Notes: generated by a model from the sequence alone, not told the origin. Counted from the first letter of the stretch, positions 45,101 to 54,000 are shown. The stretch: DNA of 64,000 bases from JBBTQS01 sp964627055 (GCA_964627055.1 CAZVGV010000002.1:22319-86318), one strand, 5' to 3'. Numbers and translations: made by a program.

Positions 45101-46312
45101 TTACTCTCGAACCTCAATAGTGGTTGTTGGAATCTTCACGCTACTACTTACGGTAGTAGACGCAGCAGACGGGATTTCGATACGCGGCGTATCAGCACTC
45201 TCGACCGGCGCAGCTAATTTTGCAGCAATGTCTACTTCCTGAGCAGCCTTCTGTACAATACGTGCCTGCGCAGTTACTTCCATGGTTGCTGGAACCAAGG
45301 TCTTGATCTGTAATGCAGCAGCTGTCACATTGTCAGCCTCCAACAGTACTTTGGTCTTTGCGAGCGCTTCACGAACTTCCTCAGTCTTGCGTTGTACCTG
45401 CATAGCAGGTGCAATCACCTTGGACTTCTCTGCAACCATGCTTGGCTGCAACGGTACAGTCTGTACAGACTTCACAGCTCCATTGAGATCCTCGGTTACA
45501 TTTGCAACACGAGTTTCAATCTGTGACAGTTTCTTGTCTACAATCTCCTTGATCTCAGCCTTGGTAATTGCAGCACTCCCCTGCGCTAGTGACTCGACAT
45601 ATACTTCTACTGTCTTGTCACCAGTTGCAACGACTGCGAATTCCGCTGCCTTCATGGCGTCGTTCACGCTTGCGTCCCCTGCTGCTTCAGCCAACACCTT
45701 CACCTGATCGATCTGCTGCAAGTACCGTGTCGCATGTACATCCATACTCTTCGCAATCTCGACAGCGACTGCCGCATCGGTGCTCTTAAGCGCCTCAAGG
45801 GTTGCATTTACTTCTGTCATGCTCTCTTGAAATCGCTGTACCGCTTCCTTCGCCTTCTCTGGCTCAGCAATCACCTTCTGCGCTTCATCGAGACGTCGTG
45901 TTGCGTACTCTGCTTGCAACTTGGTCTTTGCTGAAGTTCCTTGTGTAGCTCCAACCACAGCAACGGTGGTGTTCTCAATACCAATTTTCACTGGATACCA
46001 CACGTCACCTGGTACACTATTCAACGAAGCAAATGCGCCGGTTGCCCAAGAGCCTGTAGCAATACCGAACGCAAGACCCATGAGCACAATTGGTCGCACC
46101 ACCGCATACACCGTGCGTGGTGGAATAAAGATAGAAAGTAACAACCACATGTTCGCAAATGAGAACATGCGTACGCGTGGCGCTGTGCCGGAATTCGTAA
46201 CTGTAGAAAGAAGATGCGCACGAGTTGCATGCACAAACGCCGCACGTGGATTGATATTTCCACGAACGTCATTGAGCTGATGTAAATTGTGGCGCAACTG
46301 TCGGCGGGTCAT
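45101..46312 (-). CDS. DUF5667 membrane protein, possible anti-sigma partner
   Basis: 403 residues. A basic cytoplasmic N-terminus of about 70 residues is followed by one membrane helix (near residues 75-95, VVRPIVLMGLAFGIATGSWA). DUF5667 begins with SLNSVPGDVWYPVKIGIENT and then TKLQAEYATRRLDEAQKVI, and continues as a long helical, Ala-rich extracytoplasmic domain. The gene starts 8 bases after the ECF sigma stop codon. That order and topology resemble sigma/anti-sigma pairs, but no zinc-binding anti-sigma motif is visible, so this role is inferred. Confidence 0.85.
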   Translation of the reverse strand: MTRRQLRHNLHQLNDVRGNINPRAAFVHATRAHLLSTVTNSGTAPRVRMFSFANMWLLLSIFIPPRTVYAVVRPIVLMGLAFGIATGSWATGAFASLNSVPGDVWYPVKIGIENTTVAVVGATQGTSAKTKLQAEYATRRLDEAQKVIAEPEKAKEAVQRFQESMTEVNATLEALKSTDAAVAVEIAKSMDVHATRYLQQIDQVKVLAEAAGDASVNDAMKAAEFAVVATGDKTVEVYVESLAQGSAAITKAEIKEIVDKKLSQIETRVANVTEDLNGAVKSVQTVPLQPSMVAEKSKVIAPAMQVQRKTEEVREALAKTKVLLEADNVTAAALQIKTLVPATMEVTAQARIVQKAAQEVDIAAKLAAPVESADTPRIEIPSAASTTVSSSVKIPTTTIEVRE

Positions 46313-46320
46313 AGGATTGA

Positions 46321-46896
46321 TTACTCAACCTTCAAAACTTTGCGAAGTGCTTTCATGGCACGGTGCGTGGTAACACGCACATCGACACTGGACTTGCCCA
46401 GGATCTCTGCTACTTCACTTGCAGAGAGCCCATCAACATATCGGAACAGCACGACTTCTCGATACTCTTCCTTCAGCTGTGCAATGGCATCGAGCACCTG
46501 TTGGTGATCATGCTCGGTCTCGATTTTTCTCACACCAGATCCCTTATCAGAGAGGTGTGCCATGCGATCATCAGGGTGGTCTTCTTCTTCGTCTGGGAAC
46601 CCTGTCACTTCATTGCGCGTCGCTCTGCGTCGATAGAGATCGATCACGAGGTTGCGTGCAATGCGGTAGATAACCGCGCGGAATGAACGAACGTCCGTGT
46701 GCTCCGTGATGTAGTTCCATGCCTTGAGGAATACATCTGCGGTGAGATCCTCAGCATCTTCATGGTTATTTACCTTGAAGTACACGAACCGATAAATGGA
46801 CGTCACATACGTGTCATACAGCTGCGCATAGGCCTGTGGGTCTTTGCGTGTCTGCGCACGATAGAGCCAATATTTCTCTTTAATGGCGTCCTTCAT
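46321..46896 (-). CDS. ECF-type RNA polymerase sigma factor
   Basis: 191 residues. Region 2 contains YDTYVTSIYRFVYFKVNNHE, then DAEDLTADVFLKAW. Region 4 is a helix-turn-helix (LKEEYREVVLFRYVDGLSAS, then EVAEILGKSSVDVRVTTHRA). There is no region 1 or 3, as in ECF factors. It is followed 8 bases later by the DUF5667 gene, and the next gene downstream is the S-layer-like gene. No SD is seen; the motif ACAGGT-N16-TCTAACG ends about 10 bases before the ATG, and a TGCTATACT extended -10 lies farther upstream. Confidence 0.93.
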   Translation of the reverse strand: MKDAIKEKYWLYRAQTRKDPQAYAQLYDTYVTSIYRFVYFKVNNHEDAEDLTADVFLKAWNYITEHTDVRSFRAVIYRIARNLVIDLYRRRATRNEVTGFPDEEEDHPDDRMAHLSDKGSGVRKIETEHDHQQVLDAIAQLKEEYREVVLFRYVDGLSASEVAEILGKSSVDVRVTTHRAMKALRKVLKVE

Positions 46897-46906
46897 CTTA
46901 AGATGA

Positions 46907-46935
46907 CGTTAGAAGTCGAGAAGTGTTACACCTGT
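46907..46935 (-). promoter_or_regulatory. Candidate autoregulatory ECF-sigma promoter
   Basis: The minus strand reads ACAGGT, 16 bases, TCTAACG just before the sigma gene. It shares both words with the motif at 45026-45055. If used, the sigma mRNA would have a very short leader. Confidence 0.45.
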
Positions 46936-46977
46936 GTACATCCGGTCCAACCAGGGCGTATGGTGCCATAGTATAGC

Positions 46978-47004
46978 AAAATCAGTGGATTTAGCCACTG
47001 ATTT
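46978..47004 (-). terminator. Terminator at the end of the 47.0-kb glycosyltransferase gene
   Basis: The stem aaatcagtgg/ccactgattt with a 6-base loop overlaps the last codons and stop of the glycosyltransferase gene. The minus strand continues TTGCTATACT, which may also provide the -10 for the sigma operon. Confidence 0.7.
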
Positions 47005-48214
47005 CGCTTGTTTTCGCTGAAATTGAAGCTTTTTTGGTGTTCTGAAGAACGATTCCTGCGAGTGCTACGTACCGTTTGTTCAGTGTCTGCGCGAGTGTAT
47101 CCCAGTCATAACGCAGTGCAATACGCTGGCGGGCATATGCTGCACCCAGTGCCACCCATGCCGGCTCAGTCACTGCACGAATAATCCGATCAGCCAGGAC
47201 GCCCTTTGCGCCAACTGGGTACTGCCACGCAAGATCACCCATGGCTTCACGATGCGGAATAATGTCACTCACAATAACCGGCACACCATATGCCATGAGC
47301 TCCAATACACTCATCGGCAATCCTTCAGAGTGTGAGGCGTGCACACCCACATATGCGTTGCGCAATAATGCAGCAAGCGTGAGACCGCTCTGATACCCTG
47401 TAAAGACGATATCCTCGTGACCACGCGCTCGTTCACGTAACGATGCAACGTATTCTTCTGTATAACTCCCATCACCAACAATCACGAGTCGCATATCTGC
47501 CATACGTGGGTCCAGACTGAGACTCTTCGCAATAATGAATCCATCGATCACATCATGCACTGCTTTGTGCGCGATGAGGCGTGTTACCACTGCGATATAC
47601 TTCTTCGGTTCAAGGTTCCACGGTGCAATCAATGCACGCTCCACTGCAGGTACAGAAGGCCATGGCTGCGACGCACCATTGGGAAGATAGGTTGCAGTCT
47701 CGTTGTACGAACGCTTGATATACGTTCGGATCATGTGTGAGCTCGCAAGCACTTCGTGCGCTGCCTTCACAGATACCCACTCACCCAAATGCAACATCGT
47801 TCGTGCGAACCATCCCCACTTCGTGTGTTCACGATCAATGGACTGGAAGCTCACCATGACCACAGCACTTGGACGGAAAATGCGCGGCAAGAACGACAAG
47901 AGTGACGGACCAACACCATGGAAATGGTATACATCAAATCCCTGCCACAGCGCATGCACGGTCGAGAAGAACGTGTGGGTGATCGCATCCAAATGCTTGG
48001 TGCGAATTGTCGGCGTGATCTGGATGCGCATCCCCTTGTAGGTACGCTTACGCATGCGGGTATACCATGCACGGCTATACACCGTTACCTGGTGTCCCAT
48101 TTCTGCAAGGCGAGAACCCAACTCATCTACCGAACGTTCGATACCGCCAAAAATCGCAGGCACGCCCTTGGCCCCGATCATCGCAATCTTCAGTTGATTA
48201 GCGGTATTTTTCAT
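46991..48214 (-). CDS. Glycosyltransferase family 4 protein
   Basis: 407 residues. The N-terminus is KIAMIGAKGVPAIFGGIERS, typical of the rhamnosyltransferase-like GT4 group (DUF1972 type start). The C-terminal domain has YIAVVTRLIAHKAVHDVIDG, VIVGDGSYTEEYVASLRE and HASHSEGLPMSVLELMAYGV. It has a near-perfect promoter of its own and no SD. It is separated from the 48.4-kb glycosyltransferase gene by a 140-base A+T-rich gap. Confidence 0.93.
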   Translation of the reverse strand: MKNTANQLKIAMIGAKGVPAIFGGIERSVDELGSRLAEMGHQVTVYSRAWYTRMRKRTYKGMRIQITPTIRTKHLDAITHTFFSTVHALWQGFDVYHFHGVGPSLLSFLPRIFRPSAVVMVSFQSIDREHTKWGWFARTMLHLGEWVSVKAAHEVLASSHMIRTYIKRSYNETATYLPNGASQPWPSVPAVERALIAPWNLEPKKYIAVVTRLIAHKAVHDVIDGFIIAKSLSLDPRMADMRLVIVGDGSYTEEYVASLRERARGHEDIVFTGYQSGLTLAALLRNAYVGVHASHSEGLPMSVLELMAYGVPVIVSDIIPHREAMGDLAWQYPVGAKGVLADRIIRAVTEPAWVALGAAYARQRIALRYDWDTLAQTLNKRYVALAGIVLQNTKKASISAKTSEISG

Positions 48215-48230
48215 ACGAAATTAACCGCGA

Positions 48231-48259
48231 TTTATACCATATTTACATCGCTTTGTCAA
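48231..48259 (-). promoter_or_regulatory. Consensus promoter of the 47.0-kb glycosyltransferase gene
   Basis: The minus strand reads TTGACA, 17 bases, TATAAA, ending 16 bases before the ATG. Confidence 0.85.
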
Positions 48260-48269
48260 GCGACAACCC

Positions 48270-48359
48270 TGTGGAAAAACGCTAAATTAAAAGAAAAACG
48301 CCGCATAAACGGCTAAAATAAGCACAGGAAACAGATTGTGGATAAGTCCGTATTTTAGC
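48270..48359. other. A+T-rich gap with DnaA-box-like sequences
   Basis: TGTGGATAA (48337-48345, complement TTATCCACA) is a perfect DnaA box, and TGTGGAAAA (48270-48278) is a near match. The first lies between the inverted repeats GCTAAAATA (48312-48320) and TATTTTAGC (48351-48359). On the minus strand GCCGTTTATGCGGC followed by GTTTTTCTTTT (48289-48313) is a terminator of the 48.4-kb gene. Whether DnaA binds here is unknown. Confidence 0.45.
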
Positions 48360-49524
48360 GATTTTTCATCGCTTGATGATACGCATGAAGAAGCCGCTCA
48401 TAATGAACCGCTGGCTCGTGGTAGAGAGCCACCCAGCTGCGAGCCTCCTCTCCAAGTGCCTGCACCTGTCGAGGATGCAACTCTTGTACGTGGCGTAGCG
48501 CCGCTGCCCAGGCTTCTGGCGTCTGCTCTTTTACGAGAAACCCAGTAATACCATGCCGAATTTGTTCTGGAATACCGCCCAGACGCGACGCGACAACTAC
48601 CTTCCCCATTGCCTGTGCCTCGAGCACTGCAAACGGGTAATTCTCTGGCCACTGTGAAGGCACTACAACACTACTGCACCGCCGCATCTCTTCACGAAGT
48701 GCTGTCTTGCTCAAATGACCTGTGAAAATAACTCGATCTTCCAGTTCGTGTTCGCGAACATAGGAACGCAGCGAACCTTCCAACGGCCCAGTGCCAGCGA
48801 TATACAATTGTTGCCCAGGAATCTGCGCCACGGCGTGCACCACCATTGCCACCCCCTTCTCATGCGAGAGCCTACCCGCATACAACACCGAGCCGTCACC
48901 TCCAGGAGCAAATGGAATAGCAGCCACATCAACAACATACGGAAACAATTCAAACCGATCACGCGGCCACCCTGCTGCCACACAGTACTCACGCATGAAC
49001 TTGCTTGGTGTATGAAAGAGCGCGACACCACGTGCATACGATCGTGCGATCTGATGCACTACACGCTCTACAGCCCCGCCAACTTTTTCTGTGAACGTCC
49101 GCGGAATCACAAGTGCATAGTTGGCATCTACCAACTTGTAGTCATGAAGCGTCATGAGTACAGGGATCTTGTGGCGACGCAACACGTGCAAAATCGCTGG
49201 CGTAAGATGGTGATAGATATTATGGACATGTGCGATATCAAATGGTCCTTCCTGAACCAGGAGCGCTTCGAGTCTGCGCGCTGCATCTCGATCCCAAATC
49301 ACACGTGCTGCATCTCGAACATTCCGCATGAAGGTCCTCCCGGTACGCAAATCAAGCTCAGGCACAAAAAAATCTGCATACGGGGACGGCAAATTCTGCG
49401 CATGATGCATGGAAAAAGGAACGACGGTGTGCCCGTACGATTCCATGAGTGCGATCGCATCAAGAAAATACGTGCTCGCACCATCTCGGTAATAAAATGT
49501 TTTGTGAATCGCAAGAATTTTCAT
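48355..49524 (-). CDS. Glycosyltransferase family 4 protein
   Basis: 389 residues. N-terminal MKILAIHKTFYYRDGASTYF, then HVHNIYHHLTPAILHVLRRH. The C-terminal domain has VLYAGRLSHEKGVAMVVHAV, YIAGTGPLEGSLRSYV and VVPSQWPENYPFAVLEAQAM, with ASRLGGIPE. It overlaps the upstream glycosyltransferase gene by 4 bases and is the last gene of a three-gene run that starts at 52.0 kb. Confidence 0.93.
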   Translation of the reverse strand: MKILAIHKTFYYRDGASTYFLDAIALMESYGHTVVPFSMHHAQNLPSPYADFFVPELDLRTGRTFMRNVRDAARVIWDRDAARRLEALLVQEGPFDIAHVHNIYHHLTPAILHVLRRHKIPVLMTLHDYKLVDANYALVIPRTFTEKVGGAVERVVHQIARSYARGVALFHTPSKFMREYCVAAGWPRDRFELFPYVVDVAAIPFAPGGDGSVLYAGRLSHEKGVAMVVHAVAQIPGQQLYIAGTGPLEGSLRSYVREHELEDRVIFTGHLSKTALREEMRRCSSVVVPSQWPENYPFAVLEAQAMGKVVVASRLGGIPEQIRHGITGFLVKEQTPEAWAAALRHVQELHPRQVQALGEEARSWVALYHEPAVHYERLLHAYHQAMKNR

Positions 49525-50615
49525 ACGCGTTCGCGCGCGAGCAGACGCAGATAGAGCGTCTCGTATTCTCGCACCATATCCTGAATGCGGAAGTGAAGCA
49601 ACGCATATGTACGTGCCGCAGCTGCATGATGACGAAGAAGCACATGATCCTCACACGCAAGATCGATCGCTGCCGCAAACGCTTGGGTGTTCGTGCTATC
49701 CACGAGCATTCCTGTCTCACCATCAATGATCAATTCTGCAATACCCCCTGCCCTACTCGCAATCACCGGCCTTCCTGCTGTCATGGCTTCCATAACAACT
49801 AACCCCAATCCTTCCCACCGAGATGCCAGTACAAAGACGTCATGAGCCTCAAGCACTTCAGGAACCGCGTCTGTTGTACCATAGTACTGCACTCGATCAG
49901 CGATACCCAGTTCTCCAGCCAGTGATTCAAGTGCAGACAACTCCGATCCCGCACCTACGATTGTAAGTGTCCAAGGATTTCGCACTCGCGCACACGCACG
50001 TAACAACAAATCAAATCCTTTCTGATGTTCTAACCTGCCAATACTAAGCAACCGCAGTGGCGAACGTAATAACGGAGCTGGCAACCGCGAGAATCGATCC
50101 ACATCAATACGATTGAGTATTACGGAAAGCTTGGACGAAGCCACGCCCTCCACCCGCGTCGCGTACTCCGCAACTGATGCAGAGACCGCAATAATACGAT
50201 CAGAGATACGTGACAACAATCGCTTCACCCAATGCTTCCACTGCGGCTCGTCATACCACTGATTGTGTTCAGTAGAAATAATGAGCGGCACGCCGGCCAG
50301 CCATGCTGCAACCTTGCCATACACATCAGCGCCAAAGAGATGCGTATGCACAATCGCCGGCTTCTCTCGACGCAACCACTGCATGAGACGCCACACATAC
50401 GCCGGACTCCATCGTCCATGCGCCGTCATCGGCACCACACGCACGCCGTGCGATTGAATCACGTCCACGAGTGGTCCAAGTGCTACGGTTGCAACGACGG
50501 TCATATCGAACTTCTCCCGGTCGTGATACCGAGCGATCTCTGCAAGCAGTCGTTCCGCGCCGCCGTACTGCAGCGTCGGGATTAGATGAATGACTTTGAT
50601 TCTCGGTACTTCCAT
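49521..50615 (-). CDS. Glycosyltransferase family 4 protein
   Basis: 364 residues from MEVPRIKVIHLIPTLQYGGA. It has the GT4 GGAERLLAEIARYHD loop, STEHNQWYDEPQWKHWVKRL, RLLSIGRLEHQKGFDLLLRA, GAGSELSALE and ASRWEGLGLVVMEAMTAGRP. A longer in-frame start at 50819 would place 68 residues in a reading frame overlapping the polymerase-like gene and does not fit the family. The chosen start overlaps that gene by 34 bases. Confidence 0.92.
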   Translation of the reverse strand: MEVPRIKVIHLIPTLQYGGAERLLAEIARYHDREKFDMTVVATVALGPLVDVIQSHGVRVVPMTAHGRWSPAYVWRLMQWLRREKPAIVHTHLFGADVYGKVAAWLAGVPLIISTEHNQWYDEPQWKHWVKRLLSRISDRIIAVSASVAEYATRVEGVASSKLSVILNRIDVDRFSRLPAPLLRSPLRLLSIGRLEHQKGFDLLLRACARVRNPWTLTIVGAGSELSALESLAGELGIADRVQYYGTTDAVPEVLEAHDVFVLASRWEGLGLVVMEAMTAGRPVIASRAGGIAELIIDGETGMLVDSTNTQAFAAAIDLACEDHVLLRHHAAAARTYALLHFRIQDMVREYETLYLRLLARERV

Positions 50616-52048
50616 ACCACAATATTCGTGCCAATGAGCAAAAGCCCAATTGGCAACCACATCTTGCCAGAGTAATACGACGTGTTGAACACCTGATACA
50701 CCACGGCACCAAATGCTGCAACGAAGAGCGCTACGACGAGCGGGTACTCCGCAAGTCCACGCGCACGTCGTACACCATGCCAACCGTAGAGCAACAACGT
50801 CGTCAGCAATACCACCCACGTCACAAGCCCTATAAGCCCACCTTCTGCAAGAATTTTTTGGAACATTCCATGCGCGTCAAGCGGGTCACCATACTCAATC
50901 ACATACACTCGTGTATCTGCCACAATGGACAAGAACGTCCCTGGACCCTGGCCCAACCACGGACTACTCCGGAAGTACTCCCACGAAATGCGCGCAAGAT
51001 CAATACGAGTGTCATTGCTTCCTGCAACCAATGAACTGGTACTAATCGCCGTCATGTAGACAAGTACCGGCAGTAACAATGACAATCCCAGTTTCAAAAT
51101 ATGCGAGCGGAATCGCGCGATCGGCAATCGTCGAATCGAATCGCGCATGAGCCACAATGTCAGTGCACATTGCACGAACAACACGATCCACGCACTGCGT
51201 GCAAAGGTCAACACGGTTGCCACAAGTACCAGTACATTCCCTACAAATAACCAACGACGTACCGCTGGACGAACCTCCTCATGCAACAAATACGCACCAA
51301 TGGGCAAGATCACCACAAGCACTTCGGCCAACAAATTATGGTTATACCCAAACGGTGCCCAACCCGCGATAGCAAATGGTGTTACACGAGACCAACCACC
51401 CTGTGCTGCACCCAAAAGAAGTGACACAAGTCCCATCACAGCACCGCCAACACCCACGGCATACATCCACCGCAACACCCGATCCAGTGCCTCGCGTGTA
51501 CGTACAATTGTGAATGGCAGCCACACCCACACGAGATACATGAAGAGCAGTGGTCGTGCTACATACTTGAGCCCAATCCCCAACGCACCTTCACGCGTTG
51601 CAAATGCAACGGACAATACTTGCACGAACAAAAACAACCAGAACACTACGCTATGTGGCGCCAACCGCGGTCGCTCTTCACGTCCAGGGATTCCCCACAA
51701 TGCGAAGAGACGTACCCCATACGCCACCAGCAGCACCAAAGCAAAAAAATCCGCCGCGGGTGCGTCAATCGTATTCAACACCGGAATATGTCGAGACCAG
51801 TCATATGCACCGAAGTTAATCACCCATCCACTCATCGGCATCACCGCTGCCAACACACACATTCCTGCCACCGGATAGAATGCAAGACCAGTAATCACTG
51901 CCGCTGCAACCAGCACCACCAGCGGTAACGATCCTGGTGTAATCGGTTCAAGCACTGCCACGCCCACAAGTGCAACAAAAAAAACGAACATAGTTCGTCG
52001 CTCTACGAATGCTTCGGTGACAGAACGAGTAATGCGCAGCGCGTGCAT
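50582..52048 (-). CDS. O-antigen ligase/polymerase-like membrane protein
   Basis: 488 residues from MHALRITRSV, with about 11 membrane helices. The periplasmic-side loop WLGQGPGTFLSIVADTRVYV ... DAHGMFQKILAEGGLIG follows the GxG/AHN pattern of the Wzy_C family. Unlike the three paralogs at 34.9-41.1 kb it lacks a TPR tail, so it may be the glycan polymerase of the cluster. It heads an operon with two glycosyltransferases and is preceded by an extended -10. Confidence 0.87.
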   Translation of the reverse strand: MHALRITRSVTEAFVERRTMFVFFVALVGVAVLEPITPGSLPLVVLVAAAVITGLAFYPVAGMCVLAAVMPMSGWVINFGAYDWSRHIPVLNTIDAPAADFFALVLLVAYGVRLFALWGIPGREERPRLAPHSVVFWLFLFVQVLSVAFATREGALGIGLKYVARPLLFMYLVWVWLPFTIVRTREALDRVLRWMYAVGVGGAVMGLVSLLLGAAQGGWSRVTPFAIAGWAPFGYNHNLLAEVLVVILPIGAYLLHEEVRPAVRRWLFVGNVLVLVATVLTFARSAWIVLFVQCALTLWLMRDSIRRLPIARFRSHILKLGLSLLLPVLVYMTAISTSSLVAGSNDTRIDLARISWEYFRSSPWLGQGPGTFLSIVADTRVYVIEYGDPLDAHGMFQKILAEGGLIGLVTWVVLLTTLLLYGWHGVRRARGLAEYPLVVALFVAAFGAVVYQVFNTSYYSGKMWLPIGLLLIGTNIVVWKYRESKSFI

Positions 52049-52056
52049 ATGTCGTA

Positions 52057-52068
52057 AGTATACCACAC
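52057..52068 (-). promoter_or_regulatory. Extended -10 promoter of the 50.6-kb polymerase-like gene
   Basis: The minus strand reads GTGTGGTATACT, followed by TACGACAT and the start codon region. It is identical to the elements at 8165 and 31490. Confidence 0.6.
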
Positions 52069-52107
52069 ACTATCACCGCTGAATGAGCACCATATAAAAA
52101 TCGAAAA

Positions 52108-52151
52108 GCCGGCGAGCGAACCACAGAGTATCTGTAGTCACACTCACCGGC
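52108..52151 (-). terminator. Terminator of the Cys-rich lipoprotein cassette
   Basis: The outer stem gccggcgag/ctcaccggc and inner stem acaga/tctgt form a long hairpin, followed on the minus strand by TTTTCGATTTTTAT. Confidence 0.85.
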
Positions 52152-52238
52152 CTGTCGGTCGGTCGCCTCACACCGGAGGCGGGTTGTGCGCGCTATCGGT
52201 TGCGCGCGTGATTATTGATCCGACTTCCGAACTTCCGA

Positions 52239-53786
52239 TCAGTTCGGGATCCAGACACGACCGTTGCAGCCCGTCGCCTTGTTGGAGACGAGCGTCACTG
52301 GGAGCTTCGCCCCATCCACCCAGACCTCCCATGAAACACCCGTGGAGAAGCCGGTGGGGCTGTCACACCAATCCGAGTTCGCCCCCTCGAACGTGAGGTT
52401 GAACAACGGGTTGAAGAACAGCCAGGAGCCCTTGGGGATGAAGAACGTCTCCGTGAGCTGGCTCGGGTTGGGATTCCCGTTCCACTTGGCGAACTCCTTC
52501 CACTCGGAGTAGTTGGAGCACCCCGTGGCAGACGTGCCATCCGAGGTCAGCGTCCCTCCCTTGCAGAACCACCCCATGAACGAGGCGTGGTACGTGTTGA
52601 AGGTCGGATACCACTTCACCATGACCTCCTTGTAGGGGCTCACCGGCACCGAGTCGTAGCAGATACCAGCCGAACAGGTCTGGTTCGCTGCACACTTGGC
52701 GACGCCGACGCACTGGCCGCCTGCGACGATCACGTCGCTCACGGTGCAGCTGTCGTTGTCGTTGCAGGAGTCGCCCACCTGCGGCGTGGTCTGGATGTTG
52801 GTGTGGACGCACTCGCCGCTCGCATTGCACGAGTCGGCGGTGGTCGACTTGCCGTCATCGCAGTTCTCCTCGTGGACGCAGCCGCCGGTGGTCTGCGAGC
52901 ACCAGTCCGTCGTGCAGGACTTGCCGTCGCCGCACGCCTTCTCGGTGTTGACGCAACCCGTCGCCGCATTGCACGAGTCCGTGGTGCACGGATCCTCGTC
53001 GTTGCAGTTCTTGGTGCCGGTGCCCTTGCAGACACCGTCGAGCCACCGGTCAGCAGTCGTGCAGGCGTTGTTGTCATCGCAGCTCGTACCGTTCTCGGGG
53101 ACGTCCACGATGCACTGCCCGCCCGCGCCGCACGAGGAGCCGCTCGCACAGTTCTCGACAGCCTTGCAGCCGCCGGTCACCGTGTTGCACGAGTCGGTGG
53201 TGCACTCCTTCCCGTCGTCGCACGTCTTCGTGACGTACGAGCAGCCCGTGGCTGCGTTGCACGAGTCGGTGGTGCAGGCGTTGCCGTCGTCGCAGTTGCC
53301 TGCGGTCGGCTTGTGCTTGCACACACCGTCCTCGATGACGTCGACGGTGCATGCGACGCTATCCTTGCACTCTGGCTGCTCCACCACGTGGTGGCAGCCG
53401 GACTCCGGGTCGCAGTAGTCGGTGGTGTCTGCGTCGTTGTCGTCGCAGCTCACCTCCTTCCCCACGCATTCCCCGTCGTGCCAGCAGTCGCTGGCCGTGC
53501 ACTGGTTGCCGTCGTCGCAAGGGTCACCCTCCTGCGGGCCCGTGGAGCTGTCGGTCTGAACCGTGTCCTCCTTGGGCGGCTGGTAGGTGTCCTCGGCGCC
53601 GTCGCTGCCGTCGTTCGCGTCCGTGGCGTCCGTGGCGTCCGACCCGTCGCTGCCGTTGTCCGGTGGCGGCTGGTAGGTGTCGTTCGGCGGCGGGTAGTAC
53701 CCACCGCCGACGTCAGCGGCGTTGGGCTCAGCGCCCACGCAGCCGACCGTCAGGAACAGGAAACAAGTAACCATCGCGGTCTTCAT
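52239..53786 (-). CDS. Cys-rich repeat lipoprotein
   Basis: 515 residues from MKTAMVTCFLFLTVGC. The lipobox LTVGC predicts lipidation at Cys16. A Pro/Asp/Ser/Thr-rich spacer (about 20-85) leads to about ten repeats of 24-28 residues of the type DDGNxCTTDSCNxxTGC (about 88-375), with Asp/Asn-rich loops that might bind Ca2+ and with many likely disulfides. A C-terminal domain of about 130 residues (YKEVMVKWYPTFNTYHASFM ... GCNGRVWIPN) is not recognised. Similar repeats are known from deltaproteobacterial and myxobacterial surface proteins. The coding sequence is far richer in G+C than the glycan genes before it. The SD is GAGGAG, with a hairpin directly upstream. Confidence 0.85.
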   Translation of the reverse strand: MKTAMVTCFLFLTVGCVGAEPNAADVGGGYYPPPNDTYQPPPDNGSDGSDATDATDANDGSDGAEDTYQPPKEDTVQTDSSTGPQEGDPCDDGNQCTASDCWHDGECVGKEVSCDDNDADTTDYCDPESGCHHVVEQPECKDSVACTVDVIEDGVCKHKPTAGNCDDGNACTTDSCNAATGCSYVTKTCDDGKECTTDSCNTVTGGCKAVENCASGSSCGAGGQCIVDVPENGTSCDDNNACTTADRWLDGVCKGTGTKNCNDEDPCTTDSCNAATGCVNTEKACGDGKSCTTDWCSQTTGGCVHEENCDDGKSTTADSCNASGECVHTNIQTTPQVGDSCNDNDSCTVSDVIVAGGQCVGVAKCAANQTCSAGICYDSVPVSPYKEVMVKWYPTFNTYHASFMGWFCKGGTLTSDGTSATGCSNYSEWKEFAKWNGNPNPSQLTETFFIPKGSWLFFNPLFNLTFEGANSDWCDSPTGFSTGVSWEVWVDGAKLPVTLVSNKATGCNGRVWIPN

Positions 53787-53792
53787 GTCAGA

Positions 53793-54000
53793 CTCCTCGG
53801 GGCAACAGCCCCTCACTCACTGGTAACTCGCATGATACACGCACCTTGCGCGCATCACGTTTGTTCGTTTTTCAATGAAACTTGGTCAGACTCACATCGC
53901 TGTGACGTCTTCCAGACGTCCGGCTCAAGGTGTGTCGCGAAGGAGGGTACGCTTCACACCGAACCGAACGACTGCAAAACATCACGAAATGAACAGGAAA
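53793..54000 (-). promoter_or_regulatory. Long structured leader of the Cys-rich lipoprotein gene
   Basis: About 207 bases separate the -10 from the ATG. The leader contains GACGTCtggaaGACGTC, a GTGTG...CACAC stem, and, touching the SD GAGGAG (53793-53798), the hairpin ggggc-aaca-gcccc (53799-53812). No ORF with an SD is seen in it. Confidence 0.55.

Noticed and set aside
48270..48359. Chromosomal replication origin
   Set aside because: Only one perfect DnaA box, no dnaA/dnaN neighbour, and coding strand does not switch here. It is kept only as a low-interest DnaA-box observation.
49521..50819. Longer 432-codon form of the glycosyltransferase
   Set aside because: The extra N-terminal 68 codons are out of frame within the polymerase-like gene and do not resemble a GT4 N-terminus; MEVPRIKVIHLIPT is the natural start.
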